Source: Thermotoga sp. | GTDB lineage: Bacteria; Thermotogota; Thermotogae; Mesoaciditogales; Mesoaciditogaceae | Reading direction: 5' to 3' | Assembly: GCA_020722015.1 (NCBI GenBank) | Contig: DYLQ01000018.1 | Location: 1-34,355, forward strand | Length of the DNA: 34,355 bases | Part shown: one piece after another, positions 23,523-30,924 of the stretch | Layout: each line of letters starts with the position of its first letter | Numbering within the stretch: the first letter of the stretch is position 1 | Position numbers and translations under genes: made by a program | Notes under the pieces: generated by a model | The model's database searches: none | What the model was told of the DNA's origin: nothing | What the model saw: the letters and a program-made list of their open reading frames with translations, nothing else

Positions 23523-24319
23523 GTTATACCTACGATAGAAAAACACCTTTTGAGAAGGAAGCTCTTATCGACACTTCTTTTGAAATCAAGGAAGGTGAAT
23601 CTCTTTCGATACTGGGGAAAACCGGATCGGGTAAGTCGACAATTTTACAGCTCATGAATGGCACAATAAAACCGACCATGGGAAAGGTTGAAATTGATGG
23701 TATGCCTACATCGGATAAGAATTTTCTCTTTGAGATAAGAAAAAGCATAGGACTTGTTTTTCAATATCCAGAGCATCAATTTTTCGCAGACACGGTTTAC
23801 GAAGAAGTGGCTTTCGGCCCAAGAAATTTTGGAATGAACGAAAAAGAAGTCGATACGGCAATAAGGGAATCCATAAAGACCGTTGGATTGGAATTGGACG
23901 TAATTTCAAAATCTCCATTTGCAATTTCCGGTGGAGAAAAGAGAAAAGTGGCAATTGCATCTGTAATAGCGTGTGGTTCAAAATACCTTGTCTTTGATGA
24001 ACCAACCTCATCCCTTGATCCGACAAGCGCACAAGCTTTTTTTAAAATGCTCGAGGATTTTCGCTCAAAAGGTAAAAGTACAATCATTGTAACTCATTCT
24101 GTGGAAGAGGCCATTTCGCATTTTGAAAGGGCCATAATAATTTCAAATGGAAAGTTGGTCTTCGATGGAGAATCAAAAGATATCCTCAAACAAAATTTGA
24201 CCGAATTTGGTCTTCTTCCGCCTCCTATGGAAAGAATCAAAGATATGATAAAAAAAGAATGCGGTGATCTTCACCGCATCAAAGAACTCATTCACAAAGA
24301 TGATTTTAGATCTGTCTGA
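23498..24319 (+). CDS. ecfA2: ECF transporter ATPase (EcfA2-like)
   Basis: A 273-residue ATPase, the partner of the previous gene; ECF modules use such an A1/A2 heterodimer. Walker A is GKTGSGKST (40-48), the Q-loop VFQYPEHQFFADTV is characteristic, the signature is ISGGEKRKVAIA and Walker B is YLVFDEPTSSLDP. The start is TTG 23498, with GGTGAG a few bases upstream. It overlaps ecfA1. The last 60 bases of the gene hold a perfect hairpin that works as a terminator for the convergent SPW gene on the other strand. The EcfT transmembrane partner is not next to it. Confidence 0.92.
   Translation: MSIRFEKVSYTYDRKTPFEKEALIDTSFEIKEGESLSILGKTGSGKSTILQLMNGTIKPTMGKVEIDGMPTSDKNFLFEIRKSIGLVFQYPEHQFFADTVYEEVAFGPRNFGMNEKEVDTAIRESIKTVGLELDVISKSPFAISGGEKRKVAIASVIACGSKYLVFDEPTSSLDPTSAQAFFKMLEDFRSKGKSTIIVTHSVEEAISHFERAIIISNGKLVFDGESKDILKQNLTEFGLLPPPMERIKDMIKKECGDLHRIKELIHKDDFRSV
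24250..24279 (-). terminator. Intrinsic terminator of the acyltransferase-SPW operon, inside ecfA2
   Basis: On the minus strand a perfect 9-bp stem (ATGCGGTGA / TCACCGCAT, 3-base loop) at 24279-24259 is followed by TCTTTTTTT. It lies 43 bases past the SPW stop and overlaps the coding end of ecfA2 on the other strand. Confidence 0.85.
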
Positions 24320-24321
24320 AT

Positions 24322-24672
24322 CTAACTCTTCACTTCGGTTTTTGAATTTGTCTTCTTTGCCCTTTCGAACAAAGCGATTATCAAAATTATTATACCAATG
24401 ACGATGTCATTTGCGAGGTTATGGAGATGATGAGTGCTTGGATCACTTACATATGGTATGAAGGCCGCTATTATCATCCATACTCCACCCAAAAGTCCTA
24501 TTATCCATCCCTGCCATGATGCACCTTCTGGCAACATCATGAAACCAACTATTGCAACGATTATACCAACTATTACATCGTTTAACATGTTACCAGTAAC
24601 ACCCAACGGAAGAAAACCGGCTATTATAAACCAAATACCCGCGACAAGAACCGTCCAACCTTTCCAAGTCAT
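24322..24672 (-). CDS. SPW-repeat membrane protein
   Basis: A 116-residue integral membrane protein with four predicted segments arranged as two SPW-type repeats: WKGWTVLVAGIWFIIAGF near the N-terminus and SWQGWIIGLLGGVWMIIAAF from about residue 52. SPW-repeat proteins are of unknown function. A histidine-containing loop (HHLHN) follows the second repeat, and the basic C-terminal tail is cytoplasmic-like. Its ATG 24672 sits directly next to the stop of the acyltransferase, with GGAGGG upstream, so the two form an operon. Confidence 0.8.
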   Translation of the reverse strand: MTWKGWTVLVAGIWFIIAGFLPLGVTGNMLNDVIVGIIVAIVGFMMLPEGASWQGWIIGLLGGVWMIIAAFIPYVSDPSTHHLHNLANDIVIGIIILIIALFERAKKTNSKTEVKS

Positions 24673-25416
24673 TTAATTCCCTCCTTTATCGAGTAATTGC
24701 TCTTTTGGAACATCTTTGAAATACCTTGCCGGTACACCGGCAACTATAACTGCGGGAAGCACATCTTTAGTTACGACTGCGCCAGCGGCTACCACTGCAT
24801 CTTTTCCAATCGTGACACCCGGCAACAAAGTTGCGTTAACTCCTATCCTTGATCCTTTCTTCAAAGTTGGCCCTTTGAAGTGCTTAAATCTCTCTTCTGT
24901 TCTTCCAAGATAGTTATCATTCGAAAAAGCAACTTCCGGTGCTATAAAGCATCGATCTTCTATTGTTGACATGGCCGTTATGTAAGATCCCGTTTCTATT
25001 TTAACATATTTTCCGATTGTCGTCTGGTTTTCTATGGTAACTCCTCTACCAACAATTGTATACTCGCCGATTTCCACATCTTCACGTATGGAGGCAAGGT
25101 CTCCCACAAAGACGTTATCGTGAAGTATTGATCCCCTGTAGATCACACAATTTGCGCCGATCATGACGTGATCACCTATAAACAGCGAAGAAAGATCTTT
25201 TATCTTCGTTGTCGCACTTGCAGATGCTTTTAATGGGACTTTTCCGAGCACCGTGTTATCAGATACGATACTTCCCTCTCCGATTCTAACGCCAGAATGG
25301 ATCACAACGTTGTGACCTATCTTTACATTTTTAGATATCTCGACGTCATCTTCAACGATGACATTTTCACCAAAATCAACATCAACATCTATCTTCACGT
25401 TTTTGCTTATACTCAT
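24673..25416 (-). CDS. Left-handed beta-helix (hexapeptide repeat) acyltransferase
   Basis: A 247-residue protein built almost wholly of hexapeptide repeats, each turn starting with I, V or L (for example VKIGHNVVIHSGVRIGEGS). It forms a trimeric left-handed beta-helix as in LpxA, DapH and sugar O-/N-acetyltransferases. The C-terminal PAVIVAGVPARYFKD block is common to the CoA-dependent acetyltransferases of polysaccharide synthesis. The helix is interrupted at about residues 60-75 and 165-185, where substrate loops are expected. No glycosyltransferase neighbours fix the acceptor. It is divergent from the SDR gene and co-transcribed with the SPW membrane protein. Confidence 0.88.
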   Translation of the reverse strand: MSISKNVKIDVDVDFGENVIVEDDVEISKNVKIGHNVVIHSGVRIGEGSIVSDNTVLGKVPLKASASATTKIKDLSSLFIGDHVMIGANCVIYRGSILHDNVFVGDLASIREDVEIGEYTIVGRGVTIENQTTIGKYVKIETGSYITAMSTIEDRCFIAPEVAFSNDNYLGRTEERFKHFKGPTLKKGSRIGVNATLLPGVTIGKDAVVAAGAVVTKDVLPAVIVAGVPARYFKDVPKEQLLDKGGN

Positions 25417-25435
25417 GACAACTCGCCTCGTTTAT

Positions 25436-25472
25436 TTTTTTAGATTATAGCATGAGGGTATAATCTATACAA
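25436..25472. promoter_or_regulatory. Overlapping divergent promoters with an inverted repeat in the -10 boxes
   Basis: On the minus strand TTGTAT and TATAAT (25449-25444) are 17 bases apart, facing the acyltransferase. On the plus strand a perfect TATAAT (25459-25464) faces the SDR gene but has only a T-run as -35. The two -10 boxes form a perfect inverted repeat, AGATTATA, 9 bases, TATAATCT (25442-25466). Confidence 0.5.
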
Positions 25473-25497
25473 ATGAAAGAAGTTTGGAGGCAATAAA

Positions 25498-26271
25498 ATG
25501 AATTTTGGCATAAAAGACAAAAAGGTGCTTGTTTGTGGTGGAACAAAGGGAATTGGTCGTGCCGTGGCGAATGAATTTGCGAAAGAAGGTGCTCTGGTTC
25601 ATATCGTTGCCAGGAATGATTCAAACAAAGTGGCAAAAGAAATATCAGAAAAATATGGTACAAAAGTTTTTGGCCATAACGGAGATCTCTCAAAAGCCGA
25701 TGACATAAAACGTATTTTGGGAGAGATCGAGAACGTAGATGTACTTTTCATAAATGCAGGAGGCCCGAAACCCGGGAACTTGGAAGATCTCACAGACGAA
25801 GATTGGCATACGGCATATGATCTGACCATGATGAGTGCCGTCAGGCTCATAAACGCATTTTTACCCGGCATGTTATCAAAGAAATGGGGCCGTATAATAG
25901 CATCGACATCTGTATCCGTTTATGAACCGATCCCAAGGCTTTTGTTGTCTAACGCTGTAAGAATGGCGGTGATAGGATTGATGAGAAGCCTTTCCGCGGA
26001 GTACGCAAAAGATGGCATAACTTTCAATTGTATTGCCCCAGGTTATACACTTACAGAAAGGATCAAGGCACTATTCGAAGATACGGCAAAAAAGTCCGGA
26101 ATTACAGTTGAAGATGCCAGCAAAAAAATCGTGGAAAAAACAGACATAAAAAGACTTGGTAAGCCTGAAGAAATCGCAGCTACCGTTGCTTTTCTTGCTT
26201 CTGAACGTGCATCATACATAACTGGAACGGTAATAAGAGTTGATGGGGGCTATGTGGCATCAACCTTATGA
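25498..26271 (+). CDS. SDR-family protein with altered catalytic residues
   Basis: A 257-residue short-chain dehydrogenase/reductase fold, similar in length to FabG. The cofactor loop is GGTKGIG (14-20) and NAG lies at 86-88. The catalytic tetrad is changed: Ser138 is present, but the expected Tyr at 151 is serine and the expected Lys at 155 is arginine (S151-N-A-V-R155). The numbering matches E. coli FabG exactly. The C-terminal ITGTVIRVDGG is normal. Loss of the tyrosine predicts either no ordinary carbonyl reduction or a different chemistry; SDR subfamilies with an SNxxR signature exist. It should therefore not be taken as the missing FabG of the nearby fatty-acid operon. Strong GGAGG precedes ATG 25498. 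Confidence 0.85.
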   Translation: MNFGIKDKKVLVCGGTKGIGRAVANEFAKEGALVHIVARNDSNKVAKEISEKYGTKVFGHNGDLSKADDIKRILGEIENVDVLFINAGGPKPGNLEDLTDEDWHTAYDLTMMSAVRLINAFLPGMLSKKWGRIIASTSVSVYEPIPRLLLSNAVRMAVIGLMRSLSAEYAKDGITFNCIAPGYTLTERIKALFEDTAKKSGITVEDASKKIVEKTDIKRLGKPEEIAATVAFLASERASYITGTVIRVDGGYVASTL

Positions 26272-26580
26272 CACCAGCATTTCGAAAATTTTGATTTCAT
26301 ATGTTTAAAAAAGCAATCTCTTTTGCTTATACTAAATCTTTTTCAAAGCCAACATATAAATTCAAGTTCGGCAGGTTGCAAGTGGCGAGTGGCTTGTGGT
26401 CTTTCATTCTTGACCTGATCGGGAATTCCATACGATAAAGTCAAATGACTTCGTTTTTTAAAGTTGGTTCTATCTTTGCGATTACATTTCCAAAGGTTGA
26501 TTTTACTCCTCTTGGAATGTTTTACCACATTTCCATATCCAGAAATTGAATACCATAGACCATGTACAGTTCAAAAAATA
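26272..26580. other. Intergenic region with repeat relic upstream of fab operon
   Basis: No credible gene is seen. The stretch 26370-26405 is made of near-repeats of GGTTGCAAGTGGCGAGTGGC type. Next comes CCTGATCGGGAATTCC, which resembles dispersed intergenic repeats in many genomes. At 26438-26459 a short stem AAGTCA-AA-TGACTT is followed by CG and six T, a weak plus-strand terminator that could serve the SDR gene. Confidence 0.4.
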
Positions 26581-26602
26581 GATGATTTGAATTCAAATCA
26601 TC
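26581..26602. promoter_or_regulatory. Perfect 22-bp palindrome, candidate operator of the fab operon
   Basis: A perfectly symmetrical sequence with half-site GATGATTTGAA followed by its complement, about 90 bases upstream of fabF. The core TTTGAATTCAAA resembles the TTTGA-N-TCAAA form of MarR-family (FabT-like) operators, with a spacer of 2 not 3. It is not followed by a T-run, so a terminator is unlikely. Confidence 0.5.
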
Positions 26603-26626
26603 CCTTAAAACGCCTATTTTAAAGGG
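26602..26626. repeat. Imperfect inverted repeat next to the palindrome
   Basis: CCCTTAAAA (26602-26610) and TTTTAAAGGG (26617-26626) form an inverted repeat with one bulged base. It abuts the 22-bp palindrome. Its role is unknown; it may be a second regulator half-site or an RNA hairpin. Confidence 0.4.
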
Positions 26627-26634
26627 AAAAGGTT

Positions 26635-26665
26635 TTGGCATGAATTTTGCTAATAAATTTATAGC
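26635..26665 (+). promoter_or_regulatory. Weak candidate promoter of the fab operon
   Basis: TTGGCA (26635-26640) is followed by AT-rich sequence with TATAGC (26660-26665), 19 bases apart. Neither the spacing nor the -10 is good. It is the best candidate between the palindrome and fabF. Confidence 0.25.
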
Positions 26666-26692
26666 TTTCATAAAGAAAGGAGAATTTTTTTG

Positions 26693-27922
26693 ATGAAAAG
26701 AGTTGTCGTTACAGGCATAGGAATAATAGCAGCTTCTGGAACTGGCAAAGAGGCATTTTTCAGAGGAATGCTTTCAGGTGAGAGTTTTGCAAATAAAATA
26801 AGCACATTTGATCCGACGGATTTCAAATGCCAAGTTGCGTTTGAAATAAAAGACTTCGATCCGAATAAATATATGGATCCAAAAGATGTGAGGCATTATG
26901 ATAGATATACTCAATTAGGAATTGCGGCAGCAAAAGAAGCCATCGAAGATGCAAATCTTTCAAAAGAAAGTCTTGAAAATGCCGGTGTTATAGTATCATC
27001 GGGCATAGGTGGAATAAAATCTCTTGAATCTGAAATGGAAACCATGATCTCAAAGGGGCCTTCCAGGGTTAGCCCTTTTCTTGTTCCAATGATGATTTCA
27101 GATACGCTGGCTGGTACCATAGCAACAAAATATGGTGCGAAGGGGCCGAACTTTGGTACCGTCAGTGCATGCGCTTCAAGTGCACATGCCATTGCCATTT
27201 CTTATGACATGATAAGACACGGAATTGTTGATACCGTTATAGCAGGTGGTTCAGAGGCAGCTATATGCAAAATATCCATAGCGGGTTTTGGAAACATGAA
27301 AGCTTTATCGACGAGAAATGATGACCCAAAGCATGCATCAAGACCATTTGATAAGGATAGAGATGGATTTGTCATGGGAGAGGGAGCCGGCATAGTTGTT
27401 CTTGAATCTTTGGAATCGGCAAAAAATCGCAATGCAAAAATTTACGCCGAAATTAAAGGATACGGAATGAGCGATGATGCATATCATATGGTTCAGCCGG
27501 ATCCGAACGGCTTGGGAGCTTATGCTGCGATGGAAATGGCCATAAAAAGTTCCGGCCTTTCGGTAGAAGACATTGATTATGTAAACGCCCATGCAACATC
27601 CACGCCTGTGGGAGATATGGCAGAAGCCAATGCTATAAAGAAAATATTTAAGGAAAGAACAAAGTACGTCTTTGTGAGTTCAAACAAAGGCGCCATCGGT
27701 CATACACTTGGCGCTGCCGGTGCAATAGAATTCATATCATCAATCCTTGGAATGGAAAGATCTGTTATATTTCCAACTGTCAATCTTGAAAATTTAGATC
27801 CTCAGATCGATTTTAACTGTGTACCTCAAAGGCCACAAAATATGAAAATAAGAAACTTTATTTCCAATTCTTTTGGATTTGGAGGGCATAATGTATCTTT
27901 ACTCGCGGGAGAAATTGAATGA
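26693..27922 (+). CDS. fabF: 3-oxoacyl-ACP synthase II (FabF)
   Basis: A 409-residue KAS II condensing enzyme that extends acyl-ACP by two carbons from malonyl-ACP. The Cys-His-His triad is visible: C160 (VSACASSAH), H300 (VNAHATSTPVGD) and H337 (NKGAIGHTLGAAG), with K332. Length is normal. It begins MKRVVVTGIG. An in-frame TTG 3 bases upstream at 26690 has slightly better spacing to AAGGAG (7 versus 10 bases), so the start is ambiguous by one codon. It is the first gene of the fatty-acid operon and its stop overlaps the next start by 4 bases. Confidence 0.96.
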   Translation: MKRVVVTGIGIIAASGTGKEAFFRGMLSGESFANKISTFDPTDFKCQVAFEIKDFDPNKYMDPKDVRHYDRYTQLGIAAAKEAIEDANLSKESLENAGVIVSSGIGGIKSLESEMETMISKGPSRVSPFLVPMMISDTLAGTIATKYGAKGPNFGTVSACASSAHAIAISYDMIRHGIVDTVIAGGSEAAICKISIAGFGNMKALSTRNDDPKHASRPFDKDRDGFVMGEGAGIVVLESLESAKNRNAKIYAEIKGYGMSDDAYHMVQPDPNGLGAYAAMEMAIKSSGLSVEDIDYVNAHATSTPVGDMAEANAIKKIFKERTKYVFVSSNKGAIGHTLGAAGAIEFISSILGMERSVIFPTVNLENLDPQIDFNCVPQRPQNMKIRNFISNSFGFGGHNVSLLAGEIE

Positions 27923-28653
27923 AGATACTTTTCGATGATTCCGTTGATGTCAAAGGCATTGAAAAGATACCACTTTACATCGAATGGAAGAACAGAAAAT
28001 TAAGAGTCTCCGAAATAGATCGAAGATCTTATTTTTCTTTGAACAAAAAAAGTACCATAGTACTTCCCACTTTCGATGAACTCAATGACTTTATTTCTAA
28101 ACTCGTACCGGTTAAGATATTTTTACCAACAAGACCTTTCGGCTTTTTAAAGGATGAACTCATATTTCTTTCTTCTCTTGTTTACGGAATCAGTGTTGTG
28201 GAAGAAAAGATGGATGCCGTGGCACTTTCTTTGTTCCTAAATAGTGGTATGCCATTGGACAAGGATATTTCTTTTGCAAAATCAGCCACAACATATCTGC
28301 TATTTTCGGATCTTTCTTTCTTGAGAAAAAACGATGTTATCTCTGAGAGAAAAGCATCTATGATCGTCACAAAGATGATCAACATAGTCAAATTCAGTTT
28401 TGGCCGAACAGCGGTCAAAAGCATGTGGAGTTTAAAGAACGCAATTTCATCCGTAATCGATGATATAGATAATCCATCTACGATAGCCTTAAGGTACAGT
28501 GGACGAGAAAAAACAGTTGAATCGATAACAAAAGAATTCTCTGAAAAATTTGGTTCAAAGGTATCATCTGATTTCATGAACCCTGCTTTGGCTTCAATCT
28601 ATGGTCATGATACTTTAACAATAACGGTAATATCGGAGGGAAATAATGGATAA
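27919..28653 (+). CDS. Unrecognised protein within the fatty-acid synthesis operon
   Basis: I do not recognise this 244-residue protein. It is soluble-looking, rich in serine, lysine and isoleucine, and has no signal peptide, membrane segment, cysteine motif, P-loop, HTH or obvious catalytic triad. It has a basic middle part with a conserved-looking [17 protein letters not shown] segment (about 155-171). The C-terminus ([20 protein letters not shown] then LTITVISEG) looks like a small alpha/beta domain of ACT or FtsZ-C-terminal type; that is impression only. GGGAG lies just before ATG 27919. It overlaps fabF by 4 bases and fabZ by 8 bases, so it is translationally coupled to both. This points to a role in, or control of, fatty-acid synthesis. 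Confidence 0.85.
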   Translation: MKILFDDSVDVKGIEKIPLYIEWKNRKLRVSEIDRRSYFSLNKKSTIVLPTFDELNDFISKLVPVKIFLPTRPFGFLKDELIFLSSLVYGISVVEEKMDAVALSLFLNSGMPLDKDISFAKSATTYLLFSDLSFLRKNDVISERKASMIVTKMINIVKFSFGRTAVKSMWSLKNAISSVIDDIDNPSTIALRYSGREKTVESITKEFSEKFGSKVSSDFMNPALASIYGHDTLTITVISEGNNG

Positions 28654-29047
28654 GATAACAGACATACTTCCTCATCGTTATCCTTTTTTAATGGTCGATG
28701 GTGTGATATCTAAAGATGAAAAAGCAGTTGTGGCTTTTAAAAACGTTACTTACAACGAACCACAATTTCAGGGTCATTTTCCAGATAACCCCATTATGCC
28801 CGGCGTACTTATACTCGAAGGTATGGCTCAAGCGGCCGGTCTTATAACTTTGGTTCCGGGCAAAACACCGCTTTTCATCGGAGCAGATAAAGTTAGATTT
28901 AGAAAACCCGTAAGGCCTGGAGATAAAATAGTTTATGAGATAAAGGTAATTGGAGAACATTTAGGCATGATAAACGTAGACGCTGTGGCAAAAGTTGATG
29001 GCAACGTGTGTGCAACGGCAACGCTGCTTTTAGGAATGCAAAAATGA
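28646..29047 (+). CDS. fabZ: 3-hydroxyacyl-ACP dehydratase FabZ
   Basis: A 133-residue hot-dog fold dehydratase that removes water from beta-hydroxyacyl-ACP. The catalytic pair is visible as H44 in [13 protein letters not shown] and E58 in [11 protein letters not shown]. The opening [11 protein letters not shown] is diagnostic of FabZ. GGAGG lies before ATG 28646. It overlaps the unknown upstream gene by 8 bases and its stop overlaps the fabH start. Confidence 0.96.
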   Translation: MDKITDILPHRYPFLMVDGVISKDEKAVVAFKNVTYNEPQFQGHFPDNPIMPGVLILEGMAQAAGLITLVPGKTPLFIGADKVRFRKPVRPGDKIVYEIKVIGEHLGMINVDAVAKVDGNVCATATLLLGMQK

Positions 29048-29958
29048 TTTTCTCCAAGATCGTTGGCGTTGGAGGATATCTTCCTCCAAAGGTTATCGAA
29101 AACTCCCAGATTGAAAGCATGCTTGGTGTGGGAGATTGGATCTTTGAAAGAACGGGCATAAAAAGGCGTCACATAGCGGAAGAGAATGTCGTCGATATGG
29201 GTGTTAAAGCTTTAAAGGATGCCATGAAAAATGGCGGAATTGAAACTTTCGATTATCTTATAGTCGCTTCAAACACTCCAGATACGCTTATTCCCGGAAT
29301 CTCCGGAAGGATTCAACAAGCTTTCGGAGAGAAGATTGGAGGTATAGATATTCAAGCAGGATGTTCAGGGTTCATTCAGGCAATGGAAGTAGCAGATTCC
29401 ATGATAAGATCTGGAAGTTTTTCAAGGATAGGCATCGTTGGAACTGAAAAATTATCGGGAATAATAGATTTCAAAGATAAATCAGTAGGACCACTTTTCG
29501 GAGACGGTGCAGGGGCTATTTTAATGGAAAGATCGGATAAACCCGGAATAATCGCAAATTATTCCAGAATTCAGGGAGATGGTTATGAATCTATAATTCA
29601 AAGATCGGGACAGACTCTTCAAATGGACGGCAAAGCCGTATTCAGATTTGCAGTGGAAGCAATCGCTGAAGCCATAGAAGAAGTGCTCAAAAAGGCTAAG
29701 TTGGATACAAAAGATATAGACCTTTTTGTACCACACCAATCCAATTACAGGATAATAGCAAAGGTAGCTGAAAAATTAAATCTTTCCATCGATAAATTTC
29801 AAATTTCCATAGGGGAACACGCAAATACGGCAGCGGCATCTGTTCCGTTGGCAATAAAAGATGCTTTAGATTCAGGTAAAATAAGAAATTCAAGTATCGT
29901 GCTGACGGTTGGGTACGGTGCAGGTCTTGGAATAGCGGCAAGCATTTTTAAATTCTAA
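29044..29958 (+). CDS. fabH: 3-oxoacyl-ACP synthase III (FabH)
   Basis: A 304-residue KAS III that starts fatty-acid synthesis by condensing acyl-CoA with malonyl-ACP. The Cys-His-Asn triad is C107 (IQAGCSGF), H231 (VPHQSNYRI) and N261 (EHANTAAAS). [10 protein letters not shown] is also typical. I chose ATG 29044, which overlaps the fabZ stop (ATGA) and has AGGA 8 bases upstream. A longer frame from 29008 lies inside fabZ. It is slightly shorter than E. coli FabH, with trimmed loops. Confidence 0.95.
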   Translation: MIFSKIVGVGGYLPPKVIENSQIESMLGVGDWIFERTGIKRRHIAEENVVDMGVKALKDAMKNGGIETFDYLIVASNTPDTLIPGISGRIQQAFGEKIGGIDIQAGCSGFIQAMEVADSMIRSGSFSRIGIVGTEKLSGIIDFKDKSVGPLFGDGAGAILMERSDKPGIIANYSRIQGDGYESIIQRSGQTLQMDGKAVFRFAVEAIAEAIEEVLKKAKLDTKDIDLFVPHQSNYRIIAKVAEKLNLSIDKFQISIGEHANTAAASVPLAIKDALDSGKIRNSSIVLTVGYGAGLGIAASIFKF

Positions 29959-29970
29959 GGAGGTTGTTAG

Positions 29971-30924
29971 ATGTTTTCGAGAGTTTGTGAGATTTTAAAA
30001 ATAGAATATCCTATAATTCAGGGAGGAATGGCTCAAGTTTCAACGGCAAAACTCGCTGCGGCCGTTTCAGAAGCAGGAGGCTTTGGAATAGTCGCCTCCG
30101 GAGGGCGCGATCCGGAATGGGTAAGATCTGAGATAAGGAAAACAAAAGAAATGACTGACAAGCCATTCGGCGTTAACGTCATAGTTTACGAGAAATGGGC
30201 AGATGATATAGTCAAAGTCATAATTGAAGAAGGTGCAACAGCCGTTACATTTGGAGCCGGTAATCCTTCTAAATACGTAGAGTCCCTTAAAGAAAAAGGT
30301 ATAAAAGTTATTCCAGTCGTTGCTTCCGAAGCATTTGCAAAAAGGCTTGAATCTTACGGCGTTGATATGGTAATAGCCGAGGGAATGGAATCAGGGGGAC
30401 ATATCGGCGAGGTAACGACGATGGTACTTGTACCTGCCGTCGTTGAGACTGTCGAAATACCAGTCATAGCAGCGGGAGGAATAGCAAACGGAAATCAAAT
30501 AGCGGCATCATTTGCCCTGGGTGCTGAAGGTGTTCAAATAGGAACAAGGTTTGTGGCAACTCAAGAATGCGAAGTGCATCCAAATTACAAAGAGAAAATT
30601 CTTAAAGCCTCAACCCGCGATACGCTTGTAACGGGAAGAGTTACAGGTCACCCTGTGAGGGCTTTGAGAAATCCTTTGACCAATGAGCTTCTTAAAATAG
30701 ACGAAAGAGGCGGAAAGTCAGAAGAAGTTGAAAAACTTGGGAAAGGTGCTCTCAGAGCGGCAGTTGTCAATGGAGATGTTGATCATGGTTCCTTTATGTC
30801 AGGACAGTCTGCAGGACTTATCGACGATATTCCATCGGTAAGAGAACTCATATCTAAACTTTGGAACGAGACGCTTGAAACGATAGATTCATTTAAAACA
30901 ATAGATGTGGAGGTAAAAGCATGA
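29971..30924 (+). CDS. fabK: Enoyl-ACP reductase II (FabK), FMN-dependent
   Basis: A 317-residue flavoprotein with a TIM barrel of the nitronate monooxygenase/FabK family; it performs the last reduction of each elongation cycle. The N-terminal IIQGGMAQVSTAKLAAAVSE and the phosphate loops IPVIAAGGIANG and GVQIGTRFVA are visible. GMESGGHIG, with the catalytic-site histidine, is the FabK signature. It has a very strong ribosome site (AAGGAGG). FabK replaces FabI in many Firmicutes and in Thermotoga. Its stop overlaps fabD by 4 bases. Confidence 0.94.
   Translation: MFSRVCEILKIEYPIIQGGMAQVSTAKLAAAVSEAGGFGIVASGGRDPEWVRSEIRKTKEMTDKPFGVNVIVYEKWADDIVKVIIEEGATAVTFGAGNPSKYVESLKEKGIKVIPVVASEAFAKRLESYGVDMVIAEGMESGGHIGEVTTMVLVPAVVETVEIPVIAAGGIANGNQIAASFALGAEGVQIGTRFVATQECEVHPNYKEKILKASTRDTLVTGRVTGHPVRALRNPLTNELLKIDERGGKSEEVEKLGKGALRAAVVNGDVDHGSFMSGQSAGLIDDIPSVRELISKLWNETLETIDSFKTIDVEVKA

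Noticed and set aside
25498-26271. Calling the SDR gene fabG
   Set aside because: The Tyr and Lys of the catalytic tetrad are replaced and it is not within the fab operon.
26343-26528. 61-residue minus-strand frame upstream of fabF
   Set aside because: Low-complexity translation of the repeat-like spacer without a start signal; not credible as a gene.
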